A stretch of 63,005 nt of DNA from Caulobacter sp. (lineage in GTDB: Bacteria; Pseudomonadota; Alphaproteobacteria; Caulobacterales; Caulobacteraceae). The position numbers were made by a program, and so were the translations under genes. Positions 35,235 through 43,192 of this stretch are shown in pieces (positions within the stretch are counted from its first letter, which is position 1; every line of letters starts with the position of its first letter). The stretch spans positions 1-63,005 of the forward strand of contig JAUSMJ010000044.1 in NCBI GenBank assembly GCA_030645575.1, written 5' to 3'. The notes below the pieces were generated by a model, which worked only from the letters and a program-made list of their open reading frames with translations, did no database searches and was not told where the DNA came from.

Positions 35235-35707
35235 GCGGTCAGGGTGACCGGCGTTTCCGGAACCTCGCCCGCCAGCAGGGCCGGCAGCCGCACGACCAGA
35301 TCGCGCGGCACGATCAGCTCCTCGCAGGCGACGATCTCGTCGTGGGTCCACCAGCGCATGTCGGTGACATCGCGGCGCTCCTCCTCGGTCCAGCCGTCAC
35401 GGCACAGGCGCTCGTGGGACGTACGGGCCAGGATGTAGCTTTCCAGCATCCGCACCGGCTGGCCGTAGAGGGTCAGCACATGATCGAGCGTCCAGACCAC
35501 CGGGCCCCAGGTCGCGTCGTCGATGCCGGTCTCCTCCAGCAGTTCGCGCCGGGCGGCGGCGAGCAGGTCCTCGCCCGGCTCCACGGCCCCGCCGGCCGTC
35601 GCCCACCAGACGCGGGACTCGGCGATGGCCTCGGACTCGAACCGCATCAGCAGCAGCCGGTCGGTCGGGGACAGCAACAGAAGCCGGACGGTCGGTCTCT
35701 CACGCAT
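35231..35707 (-). CDS. NUDIX hydrolase
   Basis: 158 residues from ATG 35707. The Nudix box is complete: GGAVEPGEDLLAAARREL followed by LEETGI, fitting GX5EX7REUXEEXGU. The C-terminal RWWTHDEI is typical of MutT-like pyrophosphohydrolases acting on nucleoside diphosphate derivatives. The substrate is unknown. Convergent and overlapping with the lysozyme gene at its 3' end. Confidence 0.88.
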   Translation of the reverse strand: MRERPTVRLLLLSPTDRLLLMRFESEAIAESRVWWATAGGAVEPGEDLLAAARRELLEETGIDDATWGPVVWTLDHVLTLYGQPVRMLESYILARTSHERLCRDGWTEEERRDVTDMRWWTHDEIVACEELIVPRDLVVRLPALLAGEVPETPVTLTA

Positions 35708-35754
35708 GGCGCACTCGCGGGGTCGGTCGGACCGCGCGCTGCGCCCGGCCCTTG

Positions 35755-35958
35755 TCATCGGCCGCCCCGTATCATGTTCCCGGCGGCCTGCCACTGGTCG
35801 CCGCCCCGTTCGCCGAGGCGCGAGAAGTTGCCGTCGCTGGCACCACATTCGCCGCCGATGGCGATGGTCTGGTCGTTCAGATGCTCCGGGCCGCGCCAGC
35901 AGATAGACGGGACGACGCGCGGAACAACCTTGCCGCGACTCTCGCCCGCATGGAACAA
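35755..35958 (-). CDS. Possible small protein upstream of the NUDIX gene
   Basis: A 67-residue frame with host-like codon use (mostly G/C third positions) ending GGDQWQAAGNMIRGGR. It contains two cysteines and no recognised domain. It would precede the NUDIX gene by 47 nt on the same strand. No Shine-Dalgarno is visible. The surrounding 316 nt (35708-36023) otherwise hold only the divergent promoters of the NUDIX and flotillin genes. It could be a gene remnant or chance. Confidence 0.3.
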   Translation of the reverse strand: MFHAGESRGKVVPRVVPSICWRGPEHLNDQTIAIGGECGASDGNFSRLGERGGDQWQAAGNMIRGGR

Positions 35959-36023
35959 ATGGTCAGGGGCGGGTCAGGCGACCTGAACGACCGCAGCATG
36001 AAGCCGGGTTTTTGGAGAACGAC

Positions 36024-37376
36024 ATGTTTGGCGCATCGCAACTGGTATCCTTCGGGGCAACCGCGGGTCTTGTCGTTCTGGTCGTGGCGATACTGGCGGC
36101 GATATTCTTCCGCCGCGTCGTGAGCACAAATATGGTGCACATCGTTCAGAGCAGCCGGAAGACCACGCCCTATGGCACGGGCCAGACCACCGGAAACGTC
36201 TACTATCAGTGGCCGAGCTGGGTGCCGCTTTTCGGGGTCAATGTCATCCGGCTGCCGGTCAGCAATTTCGGCCTCTCGCTCAAGGACTACGAGGCCTACG
36301 ACAAGGATCGCGTCCCGTTCGTGGTCGATGTGGTCGCCTTTTTCCGCATCTCGAACACGGCGCTCGCCGCTCAGCGCGTGGTGACGACCGGCGAGCTCGA
36401 AGAACAGCTGATGCAGATCGTCCAGGGCGCTGTCCGGAAGATTCTCGCCTCCGACACGATCGACACGATCATGACCGAGCGCGCCAAGTTCGGCGACCAG
36501 TTCACCCAGGACGTGGCGGAGCAGCTCAAGGAGTGGGGCGTCGAGTCCGTCAAGTCGATGGAGCTCATGGACATCCGCGACAGCCATGAGAGCCTGGTGA
36601 TCCACAACATCATGGCCAAGAAGATCTCGCACATCGCCATGGAAAGCCGTGTCGAGGTGGCCAAGAACGATCAGGCCGCCGAGACGGCCGAAATCGTCGC
36701 CCGCCAGGCCGTCAACATTCGCGCCCAGGAAGCCGAGGAAGCCGTCGGCAAGCGCACGGCGGAGAAAGACCAGGCCGTGGGCGTGGCCAAGCAGCTCTCC
36801 GACCAGGAAATTCTCACGGCCCGCGAACAGACCCAGGAACGCCAGATGGCCGTGACCCGGGTCGAGCAGGTCCGGCAGGCGGAAATCACCCGCGACCAGC
36901 AGGTCGTCGGCGCCGAACAGCAGAAGCAGACCACAATCATCGTGGCCGAGGGCAGCCTGGAGGCCCAGAAGCGCGAGGCTCAGGGCATCGAAGCCCTCGG
37001 CGCGGCCAGGGCGACGGCCGAAAAGCTCATGCAGCTGGCGCCGGTCGAAGCCCAGATCGTGCTGGCCAAGGAGATCGGCGGCAACGAGGGCTATCAGGCC
37101 TATCTGGTCGCCCTCAAGGGCGTCGATGGCTACGTTCTGGTGGGCACCGCCCAGGCCGAGGCGCTCAAGTCGGCCGACGTGAAGGTCATCGCCAACGCGG
37201 GCGACGCCTCGACCGGCGTGGCCAATGCACGCGAACTGTTTTCGCCGCAGGGTGGCACCGCGATCGGCGCGATGCTGGAGGCGATGAGCAACACGCCCCA
37301 GGGCGCGGCGATCCTCAAGGGCATCGTCAACCGCCTGTCGCCCAGCGATCCGGATACGTCGCCGACCGCCGAATAG
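36024..37376 (+). CDS. Flotillin-like SPFH/band-7 membrane protein
   Basis: 450 residues from ATG 36024, chosen because GGAG lies 8 nt upstream; the in-frame TTG at 36012 overlaps that site. One N-terminal TM (about 10-32), an SPFH domain (about 40-200), then a long coiled coil rich in Glu/Ala/Gln (about 205-330) and a C-terminal tail. Flotillins scaffold membrane microdomains. The NfeD partner that often neighbours bacterial flotillins is not seen; a GreA/B-like gene follows after 57 nt. Confidence 0.9.
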   Translation: MFGASQLVSFGATAGLVVLVVAILAAIFFRRVVSTNMVHIVQSSRKTTPYGTGQTTGNVYYQWPSWVPLFGVNVIRLPVSNFGLSLKDYEAYDKDRVPFVVDVVAFFRISNTALAAQRVVTTGELEEQLMQIVQGAVRKILASDTIDTIMTERAKFGDQFTQDVAEQLKEWGVESVKSMELMDIRDSHESLVIHNIMAKKISHIAMESRVEVAKNDQAAETAEIVARQAVNIRAQEAEEAVGKRTAEKDQAVGVAKQLSDQEILTAREQTQERQMAVTRVEQVRQAEITRDQQVVGAEQQKQTTIIVAEGSLEAQKREAQGIEALGAARATAEKLMQLAPVEAQIVLAKEIGGNEGYQAYLVALKGVDGYVLVGTAQAEALKSADVKVIANAGDASTGVANARELFSPQGGTAIGAMLEAMSNTPQGAAILKGIVNRLSPSDPDTSPTAE

Positions 37377-37433
37377 GACACTGGCCGAACGTTTTGGACG
37401 CCCGGGGTCAGGCTTATCCGCTAGGTTAGCGCC

Positions 37434-37913
37434 ATGAGCGTCGCCTTCACCAAGGAAGAGGACTACGAATCGACGGCGGCGGACCTGCCCGCCCGGCCGA
37501 TTTCGCCTCACCCCAATCTCGTCACGCCGCGGGGCCTGGCCCTGATCGAGGCGGCTTTGGCGGAGGCGCGCGCGGCGATGACCTCGGCCAAGTCCGGTGG
37601 CGATGTCAGCACTGACCGCACGGCCATGGCCCGGGCGACGCGCGACCTGCGTTACTGGTCGTCGCGGCGGGCGACCGCCCAGTTGGTCGAGCGCGGCGAG
37701 GACGACGAGACCCTGCGGTTCGGCGACACCGTCACCATCGCGCGCGCGGACGACCGCCGCCAGACCTGGCGCATCGTTGGCGAGGACGAGGCCGATCCGG
37801 CCAGGGGCAGCGTGTCGTGGATCTCGCCGCTCGGCCAGGCGCTGCTGGGCAAGGCCGTCGGCGACGAGGTGGCGGTGGCCGGGGCGGCGGTCGAGATCGT
37901 GGCGATCGGCTGA
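37434..37913 (+). CDS. GreA/GreB-family transcription elongation factor-like protein
   Basis: 159 residues. An N-terminal extension, then a helical region (about 35-85, LALIEAALAEARAAMTSAKS) and a C-terminal GreA/B FKBP-like domain (about 95-158; LRFGDTVTIARADD, DEADPARGSVSWISPLGQALL and GKAVGDEV). The coiled-coil tip of Gre factors that enters the polymerase secondary channel appears reduced. It may bind RNA polymerase or act as a Gre/Rnk-like modulator. Followed by rsmC after 21 nt. Confidence 0.78.
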   Translation: MSVAFTKEEDYESTAADLPARPISPHPNLVTPRGLALIEAALAEARAAMTSAKSGGDVSTDRTAMARATRDLRYWSSRRATAQLVERGEDDETLRFGDTVTIARADDRRQTWRIVGEDEADPARGSVSWISPLGQALLGKAVGDEVAVAGAAVEIVAIG

Positions 37914-37934
37914 TCGTGCCGCTATAGGGACGCC

Positions 37935-38855
37935 GTGACCGAACAAACCGAAATTCACGGCGTCTATGGCGCCCCGCCGCGCGAGGTGGCCGAGGCGGCC
38001 GCCGGCGCCACGCAGTTCTCGCCGCTGGTTCCCGGGGCCGAGCGTCTGGAGGACCTGGCCGAGGGCGCGCTGGCCGGCCTGACCGTGCTGGCCCCGCCTG
38101 GCACGGTCGAGCGCCGCCATGTCATGGCGCTGGGGCTGCGGGCGTTGTCGCCGACCGGCCGGCTGATCATCGCCGCGCCCAAGGACAAGGGCGGTTCGCG
38201 GCTGAAGAAGGAGCTGGAGGCGTTCGGCTGCGCGGTCAACGAGGACAGCCGCCGCCATCACCGCATCTGCACGGTGCGCCGGCCCGACGCCCCCGTGGGC
38301 CTCGACGCGGCCATCGCCGACGGCGCGCCGCGGTTCAGCGAGGCGCTCGGCGCCTGGACCCAGCCCGGCGTGTTCAGCTGGGACCGGATCGACCCGGGCA
38401 GCGCCTTGCTGGCGAAGACCCTGACGCCGCTGGCTGGCAAGGGCGCCGACTTCGGCGCGGGCATCGGCGTCCTGGCGAAGGCCGCGCTGGCCTCGCCCAA
38501 GGTCGAGTCCCTGCTGCTGATCGACAGCGACCGGCGGGCCGTCGAGGCCGCGCGACGCAACATCGACGATCCCCGCGCCACGATCCTCTGGGGCGACGTG
38601 CGCACCGCCGGCATCGAGCCGGGCAGCCTCGACTTCGTGATCATGAACCCGCCGTTCCACGACGGCGGCGCCGAGGACAAGCAGCTGGGCCAGGCCTTCA
38701 TCCGCCAGGCGGCGGGCGCCCTGCGGCGCAGCGGAACCCTGTGGCTCGTGGCCAACCGCCACCTGCCCTACGAGAAGGTGCTGGCCGAGGTGTTCAAGCT
38801 CGTCACGCCGCGCGCCGACACTGGCGGCTACAAGGTGTTCGAGGCCCGCCGGTGA
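37935..38855 (+). CDS. rsmC: 16S rRNA G1207 methyltransferase-like protein
   Basis: 306 residues, GTG start at 37935. An N-terminal pseudo-methyltransferase domain (about 10-150) is followed by a catalytic domain with GADFGAGIGVLA (SAM loop) and VIMNPPFHDGG, the N-P-P-F motif for base amino methylation, as in RsmC/RlmG. It would methylate guanine of 16S rRNA in the cytoplasm. The stop overlaps the next start by GTGA. Confidence 0.83.
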   Translation: MTEQTEIHGVYGAPPREVAEAAAGATQFSPLVPGAERLEDLAEGALAGLTVLAPPGTVERRHVMALGLRALSPTGRLIIAAPKDKGGSRLKKELEAFGCAVNEDSRRHHRICTVRRPDAPVGLDAAIADGAPRFSEALGAWTQPGVFSWDRIDPGSALLAKTLTPLAGKGADFGAGIGVLAKAALASPKVESLLLIDSDRRAVEAARRNIDDPRATILWGDVRTAGIEPGSLDFVIMNPPFHDGGAEDKQLGQAFIRQAAGALRRSGTLWLVANRHLPYEKVLAEVFKLVTPRADTGGYKVFEARR

Positions 38856-39586
38856 GTCGGGGGCCGACCCTGCGGCTCGACCGGCTGCTGGCCAATCTCG
38901 GCTACGGTTCGCGGCGCGAGATGCAGGCTTTGGCGAAGAACGGCCGCATCACGCTCGATGGCGAGCCGCTGCGCGACGCCGACAAACATGTGCCGATCAC
39001 CCGCGACCTGCCCGAGCATCTGCGACTGGACGGCAAGCCGATCGACCCGCCGCCGGGCATCGCCCTGATGCTGCACAAGCCGCTCGGCGTGACCTGTTCG
39101 CACAAGGAGGCCGGGCCGCTGGTCTATGACCTGCTGCCAACGCGTTGGCGCATGCGCGAGCCGGCCATCTCGACCATCGGCCGGCTGGACAAGGACACCT
39201 CCGGCCTGCTGCTGCTGACCGACGATGGCGCGCTGCTGCACCGGGTGATCTCGCCGAAGAGCCATGTGGCCAAGCGCTACCGGGTGACCCTCGACCGACC
39301 GCTGACGGGCGAGGAGGCGGAGACCTTCGCCGCCGGCGGGCTGATGCTGGAGGGCGAGACCAAACCCCTGCTGCCGGCGGTCATGGAGACGCTGTCGCCG
39401 ACGCAGGCGCTGCTGACCCTGACCGAGGGGCGTTACCACCAGGTCCGCCGGATGTTCGCCGCCGTCGGCAATCACGTCACGGCCCTGCACCGCGAAAGCA
39501 TGGGCGGACTGAACCTGCCCGACGATCTGGCGGCGGGTGAGTATCGGCTGATGAGCGAGGCGGACGTGGCGGCGGTGTTCGGCTAG
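38852..39586 (+). CDS. RsuA-family rRNA pseudouridine synthase
   Basis: 244 residues from GTG 38852 (GTGA overlap with rsmC). An N-terminal S4 domain (about 5-60, RLDRLLANLGYGSRREMQAL) is followed by the synthase domain with the catalytic Asp in IGRLDKDTSGLLLLT and the terminal GRYHQVRRMFAAVGNHV. It isomerises a uridine in rRNA, probably U516 of 16S rRNA. Coupling to RsmC gives a small rRNA-modification unit. Confidence 0.9.
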   Translation: MSRGPTLRLDRLLANLGYGSRREMQALAKNGRITLDGEPLRDADKHVPITRDLPEHLRLDGKPIDPPPGIALMLHKPLGVTCSHKEAGPLVYDLLPTRWRMREPAISTIGRLDKDTSGLLLLTDDGALLHRVISPKSHVAKRYRVTLDRPLTGEEAETFAAGGLMLEGETKPLLPAVMETLSPTQALLTLTEGRYHQVRRMFAAVGNHVTALHRESMGGLNLPDDLAAGEYRLMSEADVAAVFG

Positions 39587-39653
39587 ACGTGCCCCATCGG
39601 CGGACGGCGCCCTGGGCTCCCTGCCTTGCCGGATGCCGATACGCCCTGAAGGC

Positions 39654-39776
39654 CTTGATGGAATGGTTCGCTCCGGGCGGCGACCTTGGTCAAGGACCGC
39701 TTCGCGGCCGCGCAGCGGCGGGCCCTTCGGGCCCGTCCTTGACGAAGGTCCCGCCGGAGCAAGAATGCTCATCAAG
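39654..39776. repeat. Long imperfect inverted repeat after the RsuA gene
   Basis: The arms CTTGAT ... GCTCCGGGCGGCGACCTTGG TCAAGGAC (39654-39697) and GTCCTTGACGAAGGTC CCGCCGGAGC ... ATCAAG (39735-39776) pair over about 40 nt, and the core carries GGGCCC and CCGC/GCGG hairpins. Non-coding; between convergent RsuA-like and WYL genes, so terminator action on both strands is likely. Confidence 0.7.
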
Positions 39777-39805
39777 ACATCAGGTCGAACTCCGCCGCGA
39801 AAACG

Positions 39806-40498
39806 CTAAGCCGCCTTCGGCTTGCCCAGCGTCTTGCGCCACCTGGCCCGCAGGATCGCCGGCCGCTCCGGATAGCGCTCGTCGAGGAAGGCCGCGTCGA
39901 CGACGCGGTCGGTGCGGAAGCTGCGGAAATCCCCCCGCAGTTCGCACCAGGCGACCAGCAGGCGGACAGCGTCCATGTAGCCGACCGCGATCGGCCAGAT
40001 GGTGCGCCGGGTCTCCCGCTCCTGCTCGTCCTTGTAGTGCAGGTGCAGCTTCAGCCCGGCGTGGATCGAGGCCCGCACCCGGGCCATGTCCAGGCCGTCG
40101 GGTTTGTGCCAGTTGCTCGGCGCGGAGCGGGTGCTGGGATCGAGGATCAGCGGCCGCAGCCGCTCGGGCACCGCCGCGCTGATCTTGGCCACCAGGTCCA
40201 GCGCCGCGCGCGACAGGGCCGGGTCGCCGCGGCTGGCGACCCATTGGGCGCCGAGCACCGCCGCCTCGATCTCGTCGGCCGTCAGCATCAGCGGCGGCAG
40301 GTCGAAGCCGCCCTCAAGCACATAGCCGACGCCAGCCTCGCCGCGGATCGGCACCCGCTGGGCCATCAGGTCGGCGATGTCGCGATAGATGGTCCGTTTG
40401 GAGGTCTCCAGCTCCTCGGCCATGGCGTCGGCCGTCGTCGGCCCGCGCCCGCGACGCAGGATCTGGATGATCTGGAACAGGCGGTCGGCGCGTCTCAT
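39806..40498 (-). CDS. YafY-type HTH/WYL-domain transcriptional regulator
   Basis: 230 residues. HTH_11 at the N-terminus (RRADRLFQIIQILRRG, ETSKRTIYRDIADLMAQ; about 1-60), then a WYL-like domain (about 135-205) that is typical for ligand or nucleic-acid sensing. Regulators of this type often control stress or DNA-repair genes; the ogt gene lies 205 nt upstream across an inverted repeat. Target unknown. Confidence 0.85.
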   Translation of the reverse strand: MRRADRLFQIIQILRRGRGPTTADAMAEELETSKRTIYRDIADLMAQRVPIRGEAGVGYVLEGGFDLPPLMLTADEIEAAVLGAQWVASRGDPALSRAALDLVAKISAAVPERLRPLILDPSTRSAPSNWHKPDGLDMARVRASIHAGLKLHLHYKDEQERETRRTIWPIAVGYMDAVRLLVAWCELRGDFRSFRTDRVVDAAFLDERYPERPAILRARWRKTLGKPKAA

Positions 40499-40576
40499 GG
40501 CGGGGTTCTAGCGACAGTCTGCTGACAGCATGACGGCAGCAGGTTGGCGGGAGCAACCCGCAACTCACAATTTCAT

Positions 40577-40694
40577 CCGTCATGGCCCGGCTTGTCCGGG
40601 CCACCCATGCGCGCTGGCGCTCGCGTGAGACGCCACCGCCCTGATCCGCCCGCACGGTGTGCATGGGTGGCCCGAACACGTCGGGCCATGACGG
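40577..40694. repeat. Inverted repeat CCGTCATGGCCCG...CGGGCCATGACGG, copy 1
   Basis: The arms 40577-40610 and 40661-40694 (CCGTCATGGCCCGGCTTGTC ... GGCCACCCATGC and its near complement) pair over about 34 nt; each arm also folds on itself (GGCCCGGCTTGTCCGGGCC). Related copies at 45461-45492 (single hairpin) and 61503-61624. Non-coding. Confidence 0.8.
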
Positions 40695-40703
40695 TGTTTG
40701 GGG

Positions 40704-41228
40704 TTACAGCAGCGCCGCTCCCTCATGCGCCAGCAGCCACCGCTTGCGCTCGATCCCGCCGCCGTAGCCGGTCAATGATCGGTTGGCGCCGATCACCCGG
40801 TGGCAGGGGATGACGATGCCGATCGGGTTGGCGCCATTGGCCAGGCCCACGGCCCGCACCGCCGTCGGCCGGCCGATGCGCGCGGCGAGGCCGGCGTAGT
40901 TCTCGGTGCGGCCGGCGGGGATCCGCGTCAGAGCGGTCCAGACCTGTCGCTGGAAGTCTGTGCCGGCCACGCGCCAGGGGATGTCGGCCAGCGCGTCCAT
41001 CTCGCCGGCGAAGTAGCGGTCGAGCGCCGCGCGGATGGCCTTCGGCGTCTCGCCCTCGATCACCGGAACGCCAGCATAGTGGATCGCCATCAGCCGCCGG
41101 GTGCGCGGGCTGTCGTTGTCGAAGTCGAGCACCCGCACGACGTCGGCCGAATCGACGACGATCTGCAACGTCGCGACCGGCGTCTGCAGCCAGCTGCGGA
41201 CGAGACGGTCAGGCCGCGCGCTTCGCAT
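40704..41228 (-). CDS. ogt: Methylated-DNA--protein-cysteine S-methyltransferase
   Basis: 174 residues. The active-site IPCHRVIG cysteine, the ANPIGIV lead and RSLTGYGGGIERKRWLL are all family hallmarks, plus the arginine-finger helix AVRAVGLANG. It removes O6-methyl from guanine by irreversible transfer to its own cysteine. The start overlaps the 3' end of the Ada-AlkA fusion gene by 20 nt, so the two are translationally coupled. Confidence 0.93.
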   Translation of the reverse strand: MRSARPDRLVRSWLQTPVATLQIVVDSADVVRVLDFDNDSPRTRRLMAIHYAGVPVIEGETPKAIRAALDRYFAGEMDALADIPWRVAGTDFQRQVWTALTRIPAGRTENYAGLAARIGRPTAVRAVGLANGANPIGIVIPCHRVIGANRSLTGYGGGIERKRWLLAHEGAALL

Positions 41229-42696
41229 CGGCGATCGCCTTCAGGACCACGGTGTCGGACGCCCACAGATGCAGGGCGGCATAGGCGCGCCAGGGCCGCC
41301 ACTGCTCGGCACGCGCCAGCAGCTCGGCCGGCGAGGGCCGCACGCCATCGACCTCCAGCGCCCGCATCAGGCCGATGTCGGCGGCGGGGAAGGCGTCCGG
41401 CTCGCGCAGCTGGCGCATGGCGATGTACTGGGCCGTCCATTCGCCGATGCCCGGCAACGCGCGGAGTTTCAGTACGGCCTCCTCGAGGCTGGCCTGCGGT
41501 CCGAACAGCGCCGGGTTGGCGTGGACGGCCGCGGCGATCGCGCCAATGGCCCGCGCCCGGGCGCCGGGCATCAGGCCCAGGCCCGCGATGTCCTCCCCGG
41601 CCATGCGGTGCGGGCGCGGGAAGGTCAGGGTCAGGCCCGGCCGGGCCCAGCCCCCGGCCAGCGGCTGTCCGTACTCGGCCGCCAGCCGGCCGGCCAGCTT
41701 CACGGCGGCGGGCACGGTGATCTGCTGGCCGAGGATCGCCCGCACGGCCAGTTCGAACCCGTCCCAGGCGCCGGGCACACGCAGGCCGGGCCGGGCCGCG
41801 ACCATCGCCGCCAGCGCCGGATCGACGCTCAGGTGCTCGCCGATCTGCAGCGGGTCGGCCGACAGGTCGAACACCCGCCGCACCCGGGCCAGGATGGTCG
41901 GCAGGGCGGTCAGTTTCGGAAAGCGGATCTCGACCGCCAGCCGGTTGTCAGTCGCATGGCTGACCGACAGCGTCCCGGCGTCCTCGCCGACCGTGATGGC
42001 CCGGCTGTAGACGCCGTCGATCACCGTCTCGACGCCGGGGATCGCCCGCAGCCGCAGGAAGTCGAGCAGCCCGTCCCAGTCGTAGGGCGGTTTGTAGCGC
42101 AGGTGCAGCCGGACCGCCTCGCCGTCGGACGCCCGCGCGCCGCGTCGGCGCAGGGCCAGCGGCGGGCGATTGTAGAGCCGCTGGAACGTCTCGTTGAACC
42201 GCCGCACGCTGCCAAAGCCGGCGGCCAGCGCCACCTCGCCCATCGGCAAGTCGGTCTCGTGAATCAGCTGCTTGGCCAGCAGCACGCGGCGGGTCTGGGC
42301 CACGCCGACGGGCGAGGCGCCGAGGTGCTCCCTGAACAGCCGCCGCAGCTGCCGGTCGCCGACCCCGAGCCGCCCGGCCAGGGCCTCCACGTCCCCCTCG
42401 TCCAGCGCCCCGCCCTCGATCAGGGTCAGGGCCCGGCGCACGGTGGCCGACGTCCCCAGCCAGGCCCCGAGGTCCGGCGAGGTCTCCGGCCGGCAGCGCA
42501 GGCAGGCGCGGAAGCCCGCCTCCTCGGCGGCGGCCGCGCTGCGGTGAAAGGTGCAGTTTTCGCGCTTCGGCGTCCGCGCCGGACAGACCGGCCGGCAGTA
42601 GATGCCCGTGCTGGTCACCCCGATGAACAACCGCCCGTCGAACCGGGCGTCGCGCGTCTCGATGGCGCGGTAACAGGCGTCGGGGGTCAGGTCCAT
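41209..42696 (-). CDS. Ada N-domain/AraC-HTH fused to AlkA DNA glycosylase
   Basis: 495 residues with three parts. Ada N-terminal zinc domain (about 1-75): C34 and C38 (GIYCRPVC) plus C65 and C68 (ACLRC) align with the four zinc cysteines of E. coli Ada, C34 being the methylphosphotriester acceptor. AraC-type HTH (about 85-185). AlkA HhH-GPD glycosylase (about 200-495) with LRALPGIGEWTAQYIAM and catalytic Asp in FPAADIGL. It senses methyl phosphotriesters, should activate the operon, and excises alkylated purines. The usual O6-methyltransferase domain is encoded separately as ogt, overlapping by 20 nt. Confidence 0.92.
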   Translation of the reverse strand: MDLTPDACYRAIETRDARFDGRLFIGVTSTGIYCRPVCPARTPKRENCTFHRSAAAAEEAGFRACLRCRPETSPDLGAWLGTSATVRRALTLIEGGALDEGDVEALAGRLGVGDRQLRRLFREHLGASPVGVAQTRRVLLAKQLIHETDLPMGEVALAAGFGSVRRFNETFQRLYNRPPLALRRRGARASDGEAVRLHLRYKPPYDWDGLLDFLRLRAIPGVETVIDGVYSRAITVGEDAGTLSVSHATDNRLAVEIRFPKLTALPTILARVRRVFDLSADPLQIGEHLSVDPALAAMVAARPGLRVPGAWDGFELAVRAILGQQITVPAAVKLAGRLAAEYGQPLAGGWARPGLTLTFPRPHRMAGEDIAGLGLMPGARARAIGAIAAAVHANPALFGPQASLEEAVLKLRALPGIGEWTAQYIAMRQLREPDAFPAADIGLMRALEVDGVRPSPAELLARAEQWRPWRAYAALHLWASDTVVLKAIADAKRAA

Positions 42697-42854
42697 GCGG
42701 CGATGATGGGGGTGGAGTTGCGGCGCGTCTCGCGGTTTTCGGACTCCACCACTTGGGATTCACCGGCCACGTCACCTTCGCCTATCCGTCATCCATGTCC
42801 CCGGTCTGTACAGTCCCGAGGACCCATGCACACGGTCCTGGCTATAGGGGGCGC

Positions 42855-42900
42855 GGGGACATGCACTTCAGTGCGTGTCCCCTTCGGCCGAAAAGGGACA
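42855..42900. repeat. REP-like two-hairpin element, copy 2, left part (interrupted by the IS)
   Basis: First hairpin 42855-42882 is identical to the first hairpin of copy 1 (GGGGACATGCAC ... GTGCGTGTCCCC). The second begins at 42893 (AAGGGACA) and is cut at 42900 by the insertion; its remainder CGCACTAAAGTGCATGTCCC follows the element at 44222. The 158 nt upstream (42697-42854) show no gene. Confidence 0.85.
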
Positions 42901-43192
42901 TGTGTGGACGACCCCTTGGGTGCAAGAAGAATCTCTGACGGTTCGGCTTGGCGCGCGGGTTCGGGTGCTGACATGTGTCCGGCCTCGATTGCGGCGTTTG
43001 ACGTGCCGCGGGCCCGTATGGAGTAAGCGGACCTGGTCCAGTTCACGTACGCGCGCTCTGTCGTGGCGCGGTGTCCCACGGCTGGTTTTCCAGGTCCCGT
43101 CTTCCTGACCGTTGCGCCATACCTTTCCGGCTTCGACCTTCCCACGCCCTCCAGGCCTTGCGGCCGGGACGACCCCGCTCCGGCGTTGGCGA
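42901..43192 (-). ncRNA. Candidate bridge/seek RNA region of the IS1111 element
   Basis: Non-coding stretch between the transposase stop and the right end, read on the minus strand. IS110-family recombinases use an RNA from their non-coding end to choose the target, and in the IS1111 group it is downstream of the transposase. Local palindromes such as GGACCTGGTCC (43030-43040) could form its stem-loops. GTGTCCC at 43071-43077 (GGGACAC in the RNA sense) matches target bases around the insertion point. No transcript boundaries can be read. Confidence 0.4.

Noticed and set aside
35752..36123. Plus-strand 123-codon frame before flotillin
   Set aside because: It runs 100 nt into flotillin in another frame and has no recognisable protein features or ribosome-binding site.
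35877..38762. 961-residue minus-strand open frame
   Set aside because: Antisense to flotillin, GreA/B-like and rsmC genes, whose motifs are clear.
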